NCBI GenBank assembly: GCA_029239575.1
Contig: JARBUP010000163.1
Location: forward strand, 1-6,428
Origin: Bacillota bacterium
GTDB taxonomy: Bacteria; Bacillota; Clostridia; Tissierellales; Sedimentibacteraceae
DNA: 6,428 bases
Reading direction: 5' to 3'
Positions 1 through 6,247 of this stretch are shown here, piece after piece. The position numbers and the translations under genes were made by a program. How positions within the stretch are numbered: position 1 is the stretch's first letter; each line of letters begins with the position of its first letter. Under the pieces are notes generated by a model. That model had not been told where the DNA came from, did no database searches, and saw only the letters and a list, made by a program, of their open reading frames with translations.

Positions 1-1371
1 AATGAAATAACTGCAAAACGCAATGTTCATTTTTTTGCATTTTCAATTGTTAAAGCAGATGACTTGAGTTTTGATAATTCAAGAATAACTCAAATGAATT
101 ATATGAAAAATCAAGGCTTTGATGTAGTGGAATATAAAAAAGTTAACGCATCAAATATCGAAGAAACTGTAAAGTGGTTTTCAGATAATATCACAGAAAA
201 TGATTTTCCTTCAGATGGTTTAGTTTTAACATATGACGACATATCTTATGGAGAATCTTTAGGAGTAACAGCTAAGTTTCCAAGAGATTCAATTGCATTT
301 AAATGGCGAGATGAAATAAAAGAAACTATTTTAAAGGAAATTGAATGGAGTGCATCCCGTACTGGATTAATTAATCCAATAGCTATTTTTGAACCTGTTG
401 AACTTGAAGGAACAACAGTTACAAGAGCCAGCGTTCATAATTTAAGTATTATGGAAAATTTGCAACTTGGTATAGGTGATACCATAAGTGTTTATAAAGC
501 AAATATGATTATTCCACAAATATCAGATAATATTACAAGAAGCGGAAGTGTTGAAATACCTGAATTTTGTCCAGTTTGTGGTTCTGAAGCAAAAATTAAA
601 AATGAAAATGATGTAAAATCATTGTTTTGCACAAATGATGAATGCTTAGCAAAACAAATTAAATTATTTACTCATTTTGTAAGCAGGGATGCTATGAATA
701 TAGAGGGTTTGTCAGAAGCTACAATTGAAAAATTAATAGCAAAGAAAATGATAAAAGAACTTGCGGACATATTCCATGTGGAAAAATTTAAAGAAGAAAT
801 AATTCAAATGGAAGGTTTCGGTGAAAAATCTTTTAATAATTTAATATCTTCTGTGAACAAAGCAAGAAACACTACAACAACAAGGTTTTTATTTAGTTTA
901 GGAATTCCTAACTTTGGACTTTCCACAGCTAAATTAATTAGCAAATATTATAATTATGATTGGGATAAAATTTCAAATGCTACATTTGAACAGCTGACAG
1001 AAATAAACGGCATTGGAGATATAATGGCTGAGTCTTACGTAGCATATTTCAAAGATCCAAAAAAACAAGAAATTATAAGCGATGTTTTAAAAGAAATTCA
1101 ATTTGAACAAGTAGAAAAATCTAATGCTGTACAAATATTTGAAAATATTAATTTTGTTATAACAGGCTCAGTTGAGCATTTTAAAAACAGGGATGAATTA
1201 AAAGAAATAATAGAAGAACATGGCGGAAAAGTAACAGGTTCAGTGACTTCGAAAACAAATTATTTAATAAACAATGATAACTTATCCAATTCATCTAAAA
1301 ACAAAAAAGCTAAAGAATTAGGAATAAACATAATAACAGAACAAGAATTCATAGAATTGCTAAACAAATAA
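1..1371 (+). CDS. ligA: NAD-dependent DNA ligase LigA, 5'-truncated by the window edge
   Basis: LigA seals nicks in DNA using NAD+ during replication and repair. The frame is open from base 1, so the true start lies outside; 456 residues are visible against about 650-670 in the family, and the N-terminal part with the catalytic KxDG lysine is missing. Visible in order: the end of the adenylation domain with motif IV (DGLVL, 214-228) and a motif V variant (FKWRDE from 298); the OB fold beginning EWSASRTG (343); a four-cysteine zinc finger (Cys codons at 568, 577, 628, 643); helix-hairpin-helix repeats (for example GFGEKSF near 814 and INGIGD near 1006); and a C-terminal BRCT domain (about 1144-1368, with HGGKVTGSVTSKTNYLI). 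The commonest LigA type has YKFPAEE and RRAGDVIPQ where this one has FKWRDE and YKANMIIPQ, so this is a variant subtype and could be either the housekeeping enzyme or a second copy. No U-tract terminator follows the stop. Confidence 0.95.
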   Translation, partial: NEITAKRNVHFFAFSIVKADDLSFDNSRITQMNYMKNQGFDVVEYKKVNASNIEETVKWFSDNITENDFPSDGLVLTYDDISYGESLGVTAKFPRDSIAFKWRDEIKETILKEIEWSASRTGLINPIAIFEPVELEGTTVTRASVHNLSIMENLQLGIGDTISVYKANMIIPQISDNITRSGSVEIPEFCPVCGSEAKIKNENDVKSLFCTNDECLAKQIKLFTHFVSRDAMNIEGLSEATIEKLIAKKMIKELADIFHVEKFKEEIIQMEGFGEKSFNNLISSVNKARNTTTTRFLFSLGIPNFGLSTAKLISKYYNYDWDKISNATFEQLTEINGIGDIMAESYVAYFKDPKKQEIISDVLKEIQFEQVEKSNAVQIFENINFVITGSVEHFKNRDELKEIIEEHGGKVTGSVTSKTNYLINNDNLSNSSKNKKAKELGINIITEQEFIELLNK

Positions 1372-1469
1372 GGGTGATTTAGGGACGGACCCTTGGTGAT
1401 TTGGGGACGGAGCTTTTGCAGAAAAGGGTCCGTCCCCAATCAGCAAAACCGACCTCCCCAAATCACCAA
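1372..1469. repeat. Nested palindromic repeat element (two direct, two inverted units)
   Basis: A GC-rich block in AT-rich surroundings begins right after the ligA stop codon. The unit ggtgattt(a/g)gggacgg occurs at 1373-1388 and 1395-1410 with one mismatch. Its complement occurs at 1430-1442 (one base deleted, end diverged) and at 1449-1467 (three bases, acc, inserted). Perfect inverted repeats are 1393-1407 with 1455-1469 (15 bp), 1382-1392 with 1426-1436 (11 bp) and 1401-1410 with 1430-1439 (10 bp). The last continues inward as 1413-1417/1422-1426 around a four-base loop. These pairings are partly exclusive, so alternative foldings exist. It resembles the short GGGGACGG-type intergenic repeats I recall from many Bacillota genomes; that family match is from memory. 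It encodes nothing visible. Confidence 0.8.
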
Positions 1470-1479
1470 AAAATTTATC

Positions 1480-1509
1480 TTGACAGTTGAGTGGTTGCTC
1501 AACTATAAT
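1480..1509 (+). promoter_or_regulatory. Promoter of the cadC-HMA-cadA operon
   Basis: A perfect -35 box TTGACA (1480-1485) and a perfect -10 box TATAAT (1504-1509) are separated by 18 bp. Transcription should start near 1516. The first CadC-type operator fills the spacer between the boxes, as expected for a repressor that blocks RNA polymerase. Confidence 0.85.
1485..1504. promoter_or_regulatory. Operator 1, ArsR/CadC type
   Basis: A perfect 7-bp inverted repeat, agttgag (1485-1491) and ctcaact (1498-1504), flanks a 6-bp centre. TTGA/TCAA-type half sites are typical of the ArsR/SmtB family. It overlaps the last base of the -35 box and the first base of the -10 box. The adjacent cadC product is the likely ligand; no binding data are available here. 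Confidence 0.75.
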
Positions 1510-1520
1510 ATTAATATAAC

Positions 1521-1540
1521 AGTTGAACGGTTGTTCAATT
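1521..1540. promoter_or_regulatory. Operator 2, ArsR/CadC type
   Basis: A second copy of operator 1 lies just downstream of the predicted transcription start. The core ttgaac (1523-1528) and gttcaa (1533-1538) is a perfect palindrome around ggtt. Aligned over 21 bases (1484-1504 and 1520-1540) the two sites differ at four positions, and their centres are 36 bp apart. Confidence 0.7.
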
Positions 1541-1570
1541 ATTTGACTAAAAATAAAAGAAGGTGAAAAT

Positions 1571-1930
1571 TTGGCTAAAGAAGAAATAATTTGTGATTGC
1601 GAAGTAATTCATGGTGACGTGGTTGAAGAAGTTAAAAGAAAAATGCCAATTGAAGATGTAATTTTTGATTTGTCTGATTTTTTTAAAGTATTAGGAGATT
1701 CAACACGTGTAAAAATTATGTGGGCTCTTGATCAAAGCGAAATGTGCGTTTGTGATTTAGCTGTTTTATTGAACATGACAAAGTCTGCCATATCGCATCA
1801 GCTTAGGTCTTTAAAGCAAGCAAATTTAGTAAAATTCAGAAAAGAAGGTAAAGTTGTATTTTATTCTCTTTCAGATGATCATGTTAAAGATATTTTTGAA
1901 AAAGGATTAGAACATATTAGAGAAAAATAA
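1571..1930 (+). CDS. cadC: CadC-like ArsR-family metal-sensing repressor
   Basis: A 119-residue winged-helix repressor that should bind the two upstream operators and let go when it binds Cd, Pb or Zn. It starts at a TTG codon, chosen because AGAAGGTG (1558-1565) lies five bases upstream and because this start keeps the N-terminal cysteines. Both metal sites known in CadC are present. The alpha-3N site has C8 and C10 in the N-terminal arm plus C59 and C61 in the helix-3 motif MCVCDL. The alpha-5 site has D102, H104, H115 and E118, with the same spacing and residue types as staphylococcal CadC. The recognition helix region is MTKSAISHQLRSL (69-81), followed by the wing FRKEGKVVFYSL. It is the first gene of the operon, 24 bp ahead of the HMA gene. 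Other ArsR metal sensors (ZiaR, SmtB) are less likely given the CVC motif and E118. Confidence 0.92.
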   Translation: MAKEEIICDCEVIHGDVVEEVKRKMPIEDVIFDLSDFFKVLGDSTRVKIMWALDQSEMCVCDLAVLLNMTKSAISHQLRSLKQANLVKFRKEGKVVFYSLSDDHVKDIFEKGLEHIREK

Positions 1931-1944
1931 ATTTTTGTGTTTTT

Positions 1945-1949
1945 GGAGG
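1945..1949 (+). promoter_or_regulatory. Ribosome binding site that fixes the HMA gene start
   Basis: GGAGG lies five bases ahead of the ATG at 1955. An in-frame GTG at 1937 would put this site inside the coding region and has no Shine-Dalgarno sequence of its own, so 1955 is the start. Confidence 0.85.
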
Positions 1950-1954
1950 ATATT

Positions 1955-2176
1955 ATGAAAAAGAAATATGTACTTGAGGGTTTAGGTTGTGCAAACTGTG
2001 CAGCAAAAATGGAAAGAGCTATTAATGAATTAGAAGGTGTTAAAAGTGCCACCGTTAATTTTATTACAACAAAATTAGTAATTGAAGGTGATGATAATAA
2101 AATGGACGATATAATTGTAGCTTCAGAAAAAATTATTAAAAAAATTGAGCCATATGTTGTAATTAAAAAGGCATAG
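1955..2176 (+). CDS. Stand-alone heavy-metal-associated (HMA) domain protein
   Basis: A 73-residue soluble protein consisting of a single HMA (ferredoxin-like) metal-binding domain. The metal motif is GCANCAAKMERAI, with C12 and C15 as the ligand pair; the family consensus is (M/L)xCxxC, and hydrophobic strands follow (SATVNF, KLVIEG). HMA domains normally form the N-terminus of CadA/ZntA ATPases. Here the next gene is a CadA-type ATPase that lacks this domain, so this protein probably supplies it in trans as a metal chaperone or regulatory partner; that is inference. A copper chaperone of the CopZ type is an alternative on motif alone, but the cadC and cadA neighbours favour Zn/Cd/Pb. Its TAG stop overlaps the ribosome binding site of cadA. 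Confidence 0.88.
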   Translation: MKKKYVLEGLGCANCAAKMERAINELEGVKSATVNFITTKLVIEGDDNKMDDIIVASEKIIKKIEPYVVIKKA

Positions 2177-2179
2177 GTG
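2175..2179 (+). promoter_or_regulatory. Ribosome binding site of cadA overlapping the upstream stop codon
   Basis: AGGTG shares two bases with the TAG stop (2174-2176) of the HMA gene and lies four bases ahead of the ATG at 2184. This arrangement suggests translational coupling, so the HMA protein and the ATPase would be made together. Confidence 0.6.
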
Positions 2180-2183
2180 CATT

Positions 2184-4037
2184 ATGAAAAATGAAATCAT
2201 AAAAATTGTTATAGGCGCAATATTATTTGGTCTTGCATTAATAATAGATACAGATATTAGCTATTTACCAATAATTTTGTTTATTATAAGTTACATAATT
2301 GTTGGTGGCGAAGTTGTAATGAGGGCTATTAAAAATATAATAAGAGGAAACGTTTTTGATGAAAATTTTTTAATGGGGATTGCTTCCATTGGTGCTTTTT
2401 TCGTAGGAGAATTTTCAGAAGGTGTTGCTGTTATGCTTTTTTATCAGGTTGGGGAACTATTCCAAGATTATGCTGTTGGTCAATCAAGAAAATCAATAGC
2501 AAGTCTTATGGATATAAGACCTGATTATGCTAATGTGAAAAAAGATGATGAGATAATTGTAATGGATCCTGATGATGTAAAAGTTGGAGATATTATAGTT
2601 GTTAAACCAGGAGAAAAAATTCCTCTTGATGGAATTGTAGTGGAGGGAAGTTCAACTATAGATACTACTGCTTTAACTGGTGAATCTCTGCCAAGGGACA
2701 TAACTGTAGGCGATGAACTTTTAAGCGGATGCATCAACATAAATGGAGTTATAACTGCAAAAGTTACAAAAGAATTTGAAGAATCAACGGTGAGTAAAAT
2801 TCTTGATTTAGTTGAAAATGCAAGCAGTAAAAAATCTAAATCTGAACAGTTTATAACAAAATTTGCAAGATATTATACACCTGTTGTTGTAATAGTTGCT
2901 TTAATTCTTGCTGTAGTACCGCCATTAATAATAGAGGGTGCATTATTTAGTGACTGGATTTACCGTGCATTAACTTTCCTTGTTGTATCATGTCCATGTG
3001 CATTAGTTATTTCAATTCCTCTAAGCTTCTTTGGTGGCTTAGGAGGAGCTTCAAGAAAAGGGATATTAATAAAAGGTGGCAATTATTTAGAAACATTAGC
3101 TCAAACTGAAATAGTTGTTTTTGATAAAACAGGAACTCTTACAAAAGGTGTATTTAATGTACAGGAAGTTTATGTTGAAGATAACATAAATATATCAAAA
3201 GAAGAATTATTGATGATTGCAGCTCATGCTGAAAGTTTTTCAAACCATCCAATATCCACTTCTTTAAAACGGGCATTTAACAAAGAAATTAATAATGAAA
3301 TTATTTCTAATGTAGAAGAAATATCTGGGCATGGAGTAAGTGCAATAGTTGATGGTAAAAAGATTATAGCTGGAAATGATAAATTAATGGAAAAATATAA
3401 TATTCCTTATTTCAAAGGGGAATTATTTGGAACTGTTGTTCATGTTGCTATAAATGATGTTTATGCTGGATATATTTTAATAGCTGATGAAATAAAAGAA
3501 GATGCTGCTAAAGCAATAAGTAGTTTAAAATCATTAAATATAAAACAGACAGTTATGCTAACAGGTGATAATGCGCTCGTTGGTGAAAAAGTCGCTAAAG
3601 AATTAAATATAGACGATTTTTATGCAGAACTTCTGCCTGGAGATAAAGTTAATAAATTAGAAGAATTATTTGAACATAAATCTTCAAAGGGTAAGTTAGC
3701 ATTTGTAGGTGATGGAATAAATGATGCACCAGTTTTAGCCCGTGCAGATATTGGTATTGCAATGGGTGGTTTAGGTTCTGATGCGGCTATAGAAGCTGCA
3801 GATATAGTAATAATGACTGATGAACCATCTAAAATAGCTGATGCAATAAAAATTTCTAAAAAAACTTTGAGAATTGCAAAACAAAATACTGTATTTGCTA
3901 TTGGAATTAAATTTTTAGTTTTAATTTTAAGTGCATTTGGTTTAGCTTCCATGTGGGCGGCAGTTTTTGCTGATGTAGGTGTAGCATTTTTAGCTATATT
4001 AAATTCTTTTAGAGCATTGAATGTTAAAGATATATAA
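2184..4037 (+). CDS. cadA: P1B-type Zn/Cd/Pb-exporting ATPase without N-terminal HMA domain
   Basis: A 617-residue membrane ATPase that pumps divalent soft metals (Cd, Zn, Pb) out of the cytoplasm. All core motifs are intact: TGES (165-168, actuator domain), the transmembrane metal site CPC (270-272), DKTGTLT with phosphorylated D314, the HP motif (H355-P356), TGDN (460-463) and GDGINDAP (509-516). Membrane segments lie at roughly 5-20, 27-42, 61-75, 79-92, 232-250, 262-283, 568-586 and 588-606. The Zn/Cd/Pb subgroup (P1B-2) is indicated by N568 and K576 in membrane helix 7 and by D597-V-G599 in helix 8; copper pumps differ here. CadA proteins usually run to about 700 residues with an N-terminal HMA domain. 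This one starts directly at the first membrane helix, and the HMA domain is encoded by the gene just upstream. It is the last gene of the operon, followed by a hairpin terminator. Confidence 0.95.
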   Translation: MKNEIIKIVIGAILFGLALIIDTDISYLPIILFIISYIIVGGEVVMRAIKNIIRGNVFDENFLMGIASIGAFFVGEFSEGVAVMLFYQVGELFQDYAVGQSRKSIASLMDIRPDYANVKKDDEIIVMDPDDVKVGDIIVVKPGEKIPLDGIVVEGSSTIDTTALTGESLPRDITVGDELLSGCININGVITAKVTKEFEESTVSKILDLVENASSKKSKSEQFITKFARYYTPVVVIVALILAVVPPLIIEGALFSDWIYRALTFLVVSCPCALVISIPLSFFGGLGGASRKGILIKGGNYLETLAQTEIVVFDKTGTLTKGVFNVQEVYVEDNINISKEELLMIAAHAESFSNHPISTSLKRAFNKEINNEIISNVEEISGHGVSAIVDGKKIIAGNDKLMEKYNIPYFKGELFGTVVHVAINDVYAGYILIADEIKEDAAKAISSLKSLNIKQTVMLTGDNALVGEKVAKELNIDDFYAELLPGDKVNKLEELFEHKSSKGKLAFVGDGINDAPVLARADIGIAMGGLGSDAAIEAADIVIMTDEPSKIADAIKISKKTLRIAKQNTVFAIGIKFLVLILSAFGLASMWAAVFADVGVAFLAILNSFRALNVKDI

Positions 4038-4042
4038 TATAT

Positions 4043-4094
4043 AATAAATATGGATTGCGTTTATAATCATTAAGCGCAATCCATATTTATTTTT
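4043..4094 (+). terminator. Hairpin terminator after cadA
   Basis: A perfect 17-bp inverted repeat (4043-4059 with 4075-4091) surrounds a 15-base loop six bases after the cadA stop. The 3' side ends in tatttattttt, giving a U-rich though not uninterrupted tail. It separates the metal operon from the lysine-exporter promoter, whose -35 box overlaps its 3' end. Confidence 0.75.
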
Positions 4095-4122
4095 GGACTA
4101 ATAATTAAGTTTATGTTAGAAT
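4093..4122 (+). promoter_or_regulatory. Promoter of the lysO operon
   Basis: TTGGAC (4093-4098) and TAGAAT (4117-4122) are 18 bp apart, with TGt directly before the -10 box forming an extended -10 element. A second TAGAAT at 4125-4130 is a possible alternative. Only about 38 bases of leader would follow, too short for a lysine riboswitch or T-box, and no such fold is seen. Confidence 0.6.
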
Positions 4123-4167
4123 GGTAGAATAATTTTAATTATATTACTGAGGAGAACAGGAGGACTT

Positions 4168-4476
4168 ATGGGTTTTAGAATTTTATTATATTTTGGACTT
4201 CTTACATTTGGATGGATTTTAAGTTCTAAAGGTTTTATACATGATAATATCATGGGAAAAATTTCAAAGATACAATCTTTGATTTTATTTGTTTTAATTT
4301 TTATAATGGGTATCCGTGTAGGAATGGATGAACAAGTTGTATCTTCTATTGGTCAAATTGGATTAAAAGCTTTTGTATTTGCTTTTGTAACTGCATCCTT
4401 AAGTGTTTTTTTTGTACATATTGCACGCAAAAAAATAATTAAAGATAAAAATATAGCTGGAGGCATAAATGACTAA
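4168..4476 (+). CDS. lysO: LysO family lysine exporter, N-terminal half protein
   Basis: A 102-residue membrane protein corresponding to the N-terminal third of E. coli LysO (YbjE, DUF340 family), which exports lysine and the toxic analogue thialysine. Three hydrophobic segments lie at about 3-18, 36-50 and 66-86. The motif FIMGIRVGMDE (45-55) matches FFMGI... of E. coli LysO, and a related motif recurs in the partner gene. The start has an AGGAGG (4158-4163) four bases upstream. The stop overlaps the next gene by 8 bases. The two products presumably assemble into one transporter in the cytoplasmic membrane. This is not a recent frameshift, because the second gene has its own ribosome binding site and both ends are clean. 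The family match rests on recalled sequence. Confidence 0.82.
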   Translation: MGFRILLYFGLLTFGWILSSKGFIHDNIMGKISKIQSLILFVLIFIMGIRVGMDEQVVSSIGQIGLKAFVFAFVTASLSVFFVHIARKKIIKDKNIAGGIND

Positions 4477-5074
4477 AAAAATTATGATTGTATTAATAGT
4501 TGGAATTTTGTCTGGGCTGTATTTATTGCCTGAAAGCGTTTATGAAAACACAGGATTAATGCTTGATATTGGGCTTTGTGCACTATTGTTTTTTGTAGGA
4601 ATTGATATAGGCAATAATAAGAGTGCTCTTAAAAACTTGAAAACAGTTGGTTTTAAAATATTAATAGTCCCTGCTGCAACAGTTATAGGTAGTTTAGTTG
4701 GCGGAATTATTTGTAGTATTATATTTAAAATGGATGTATTTGCTTCATTAGCTATTGCTTCTGGACTATCATGGTATACACTATCAGCTATAATTATTAC
4801 GCCTATTTCTTCTGAACTTGGAGCAATAGCATTTTTGTCAAACGTGTTTAGAGAATTAATGGCTTTTATATGCATTCCATTTATTGCAAAACATATTGGC
4901 TATTTGGAAACAATTGCTGCAGGTGCTGCAATAAGTATGGATACGGGTTTACCGATTATAACTAAAAATACTAATGATGAGGTTGTAATAATTTCATTTA
5001 TAAGCGGAATTATTTTGTCATTGTCAGTTACTGCATTGGTGCCATTATTTGTAGGTTTTATAAATGTTTTATAG
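4469..5074 (+). CDS. lysO: LysO family lysine exporter, C-terminal part protein
   Basis: A 201-residue membrane protein matching the C-terminal two thirds of E. coli LysO. Alignable motifs are FFVGIDIGNN (41-50), ASGLSWYTLSAI (97-108), NVFREL (125-130) and AAISMDTGLPI (153-163). The two intramembrane acidic residues reported as essential in E. coli LysO (Glu233 and Asp261) correspond to E129 and D158 here, so transport function is likely kept. GGAGG (4459-4463) sits five bases before the ATG at 4469, inside the end of the upstream gene, and the ATG lies 8 bases inside it, which points to coupled translation and a fixed ratio of the two subunits. Several hydrophobic helices cover nearly the whole length. 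A strong hairpin terminator follows about 70 bases downstream. Confidence 0.9.
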   Translation: MTKKIMIVLIVGILSGLYLLPESVYENTGLMLDIGLCALLFFVGIDIGNNKSALKNLKTVGFKILIVPAATVIGSLVGGIICSIIFKMDVFASLAIASGLSWYTLSAIIITPISSELGAIAFLSNVFRELMAFICIPFIAKHIGYLETIAAGAAISMDTGLPIITKNTNDEVVIISFISGIILSLSVTALVPLFVGFINVL

Positions 5075-5141
5075 AGCTTGTATAAATATAAAATAATATT
5101 ATTATTGCATAATTAGTGTTAATATAATAATTTAAATAATT

Positions 5142-5180
5142 AATAAACTATCAAAAATAATATTTTGATAGTTTATTTTT
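5142..5180. terminator. Hairpin terminator, possibly bidirectional, between lysO and the tetR gene
   Basis: A perfect 15-bp inverted repeat (5142-5156 with 5163-5177) closes a six-base loop and runs into tttattttta on the plus strand. On the minus strand the stem is followed by an AT-rich, T-containing stretch (attaattattt), so it may also stop transcripts of the convergent tetR gene, although that gene ends 118 bases away. Confidence 0.8.
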
Positions 5181-5297
5181 ATGTTTAAATAATTTTGATG
5201 CATTCAAAACATTCGAATTCATTCCAATTTTTAGTCAGAGCGCTCATATCTCAAGAGTTCAAATAAAACCTGAAACAATTTAAGGCTATGTTGTTAA
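5181..5297. other. Convergent intergenic remainder with no recognisable feature
   Basis: Between the lysO terminator and the end of the tetR gene I see no open frame with a ribosome binding site, no second strong hairpin and no repeat. Confidence 0.5.
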
Positions 5298-5960
5298 TTA
5301 ATAATAAAAAAGATAATCTTTAATTAAAAATGATTTTACAATAGCTTTCATATAATCCATTGTATTATTTTTTGCATCTTCATAGGTGATAGAACCTCTT
5401 AAAACTCTCATAAGCATTCCTTCAAATACTAAAAGAGTCAAATCATTTAATTTATCTGCATTTTGCGGTTCTATAAATCCTTCTTTAACACAGTCTAAAA
5501 CTGTAGTCAAACCCCTGTCGTGAATATTCCCTTTTAATAACATTGTTGATATTGTGTCATGATGAATACCTAAATCCTCAGGATATATGGAATAAAACTC
5601 TGAAACATAATCTTCCATATGCTTGGACAGCTTTGGAAAGAAAAGAGCATTATAAATATTTGGCTTTAAATAAGCATAATTGCAGAAACATTCCCATACC
5701 TTTAAAAATCTATCCATAGCATTGTCTGCATTTTCTAAATAAAGATTTAGTGAAAGTGCATAATCTTTTATATTTTTCATTGCACCAAAGAAAATAAGGT
5801 GATCCAAATTTTCAAAGTAATTATATATGGTTGCACTGTTATATCCGGCTCTTTTTGCTACATTTCTTATGGTTACATTTTCTATACCAATTTCATTGAT
5901 TAATTCATCCGCAGCATTTATAAAATATGTCATTGTTCTTAATATACGTTTTTCTCTCAT
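5298..5960 (-). CDS. TetR-family transcriptional regulator
   Basis: A 220-residue regulator with the standard layout: an N-terminal helix-turn-helix (about 9-56) and an all-helical ligand domain. The DNA-binding part reads ENVTIRNVAKRAGYNSATIYNYF, with the family-typical turn glycine and the tyrosine-phenylalanine end. The C-terminal domain shows no motif that identifies a ligand. The ATG has GGTGGA seven or more bases upstream on its strand (5969-5974) and a promoter just beyond. It is transcribed away from the partial reductase gene at 6358, an arrangement common for regulators of the neighbouring gene, so it may control that gene, itself, or both. It could equally act elsewhere, since its own promoter carries no copy of the palindrome found near 6227-6340. 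Confidence 0.9.
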   Translation of the reverse strand: MREKRILRTMTYFINAADELINEIGIENVTIRNVAKRAGYNSATIYNYFENLDHLIFFGAMKNIKDYALSLNLYLENADNAMDRFLKVWECFCNYAYLKPNIYNALFFPKLSKHMEDYVSEFYSIYPEDLGIHHDTISTMLLKGNIHDRGLTTVLDCVKEGFIEPQNADKLNDLTLLVFEGMLMRVLRGSITYEDAKNNTMDYMKAIVKSFLIKDYLFYY

Positions 5961-5991
5961 TATAAGTTTCCACCAATTTTATATTTATTGT

Positions 5992-6020
5992 ATATTACCA
6001 TATTTTTTAGAAAATATCAA
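5992..6020 (-). promoter_or_regulatory. Promoter of the tetR-family gene
   Basis: Reading the minus strand, TTGATA (6020-6015) and TAATAT (5997-5992) are separated by 17 bp, and the start of transcription would fall near 5985, about 25 bases ahead of the ATG. No palindrome overlaps it. Confidence 0.6.
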
Positions 6021-6218
6021 AATAATAGATTATAAATTTTTTATTACAGGAAGATGATTTATAAGGATAAATTTTATAAGTAGGTATTAAGTTTTTGATT
6101 TGAAGAAGTTTACAACAAGAAATTAAGAAGTGTATATATTAAGTAATTGAAAATATAACATTTTTTAATAAATCATCTAAAAGTTAAAAAAATATTTTAT
6201 AATTTTTAAAAATACCGT
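6021..6218. other. AT-rich intergenic stretch without a recognisable gene
   Basis: This is the centre of a 397-base gene-free region between the divergent tetR and grd-like genes. It is very AT-rich and has no open frame with a plausible ribosome binding site and no strong hairpin. It may simply space the two promoters or hold binding sites I cannot recognise. Confidence 0.5.
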
Positions 6219-6247
6219 TTGCAATTTAATCATGATTATGTTAGTAT
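6219..6247 (+). promoter_or_regulatory. Candidate promoter of the grd-like gene
   Basis: TTGCAA (6219-6224) and TAGTAT (6242-6247) are 17 bp apart, and TGt directly precedes the -10 box, making an extended -10 element. The first TAATCATGATTA palindrome lies wholly within the spacer. Transcription would start near 6254, giving a leader of about 100 bases that carries three further palindromes. Confidence 0.5.

Noticed and set aside
1937..1954. GTG start at 1937 giving a six-residue longer HMA protein
   Set aside because: The ribosome binding site GGAGG lies at 1945-1949 inside this extension, and HMA domains usually begin right where the ATG at 1955 places the start.
2525..2740. Open frame on the minus strand inside cadA (71 codons)
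   Set aside because: It lies antisense to conserved ATPase motifs, shows no recognisable domain and is a by-product of the coding frame on the other strand.
3620..3952. Open frame on the minus strand inside cadA (110 codons)
   Set aside because: It is antisense to the GDGINDAP region of a certain gene, and its translation looks like no known family.
4123..4167. Lysine riboswitch or T-box ahead of the lysO genes
   Set aside because: The predicted leader is under 50 bases, far too short for either, and contains no matching conserved core.
4540..4875. Open frame on the minus strand inside the second lysO gene (111 codons)
   Set aside because: It is fully antisense to the conserved LysO motifs with no supporting ribosome binding site or domain.
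5827..6057. Open frame on the plus strand over the tetR start and promoter (76 codons)
   Set aside because: It is mostly antisense to the helix-turn-helix coding region, has no recognisable product and crosses the tetR promoter.
6052..6178. 11-bp inverted repeat agatgatttat / ataaatcatct with arms 105 bases apart
   Set aside because: In sequence this AT-rich, one such match in a few hundred bases is expected by chance, and no other structure supports it.
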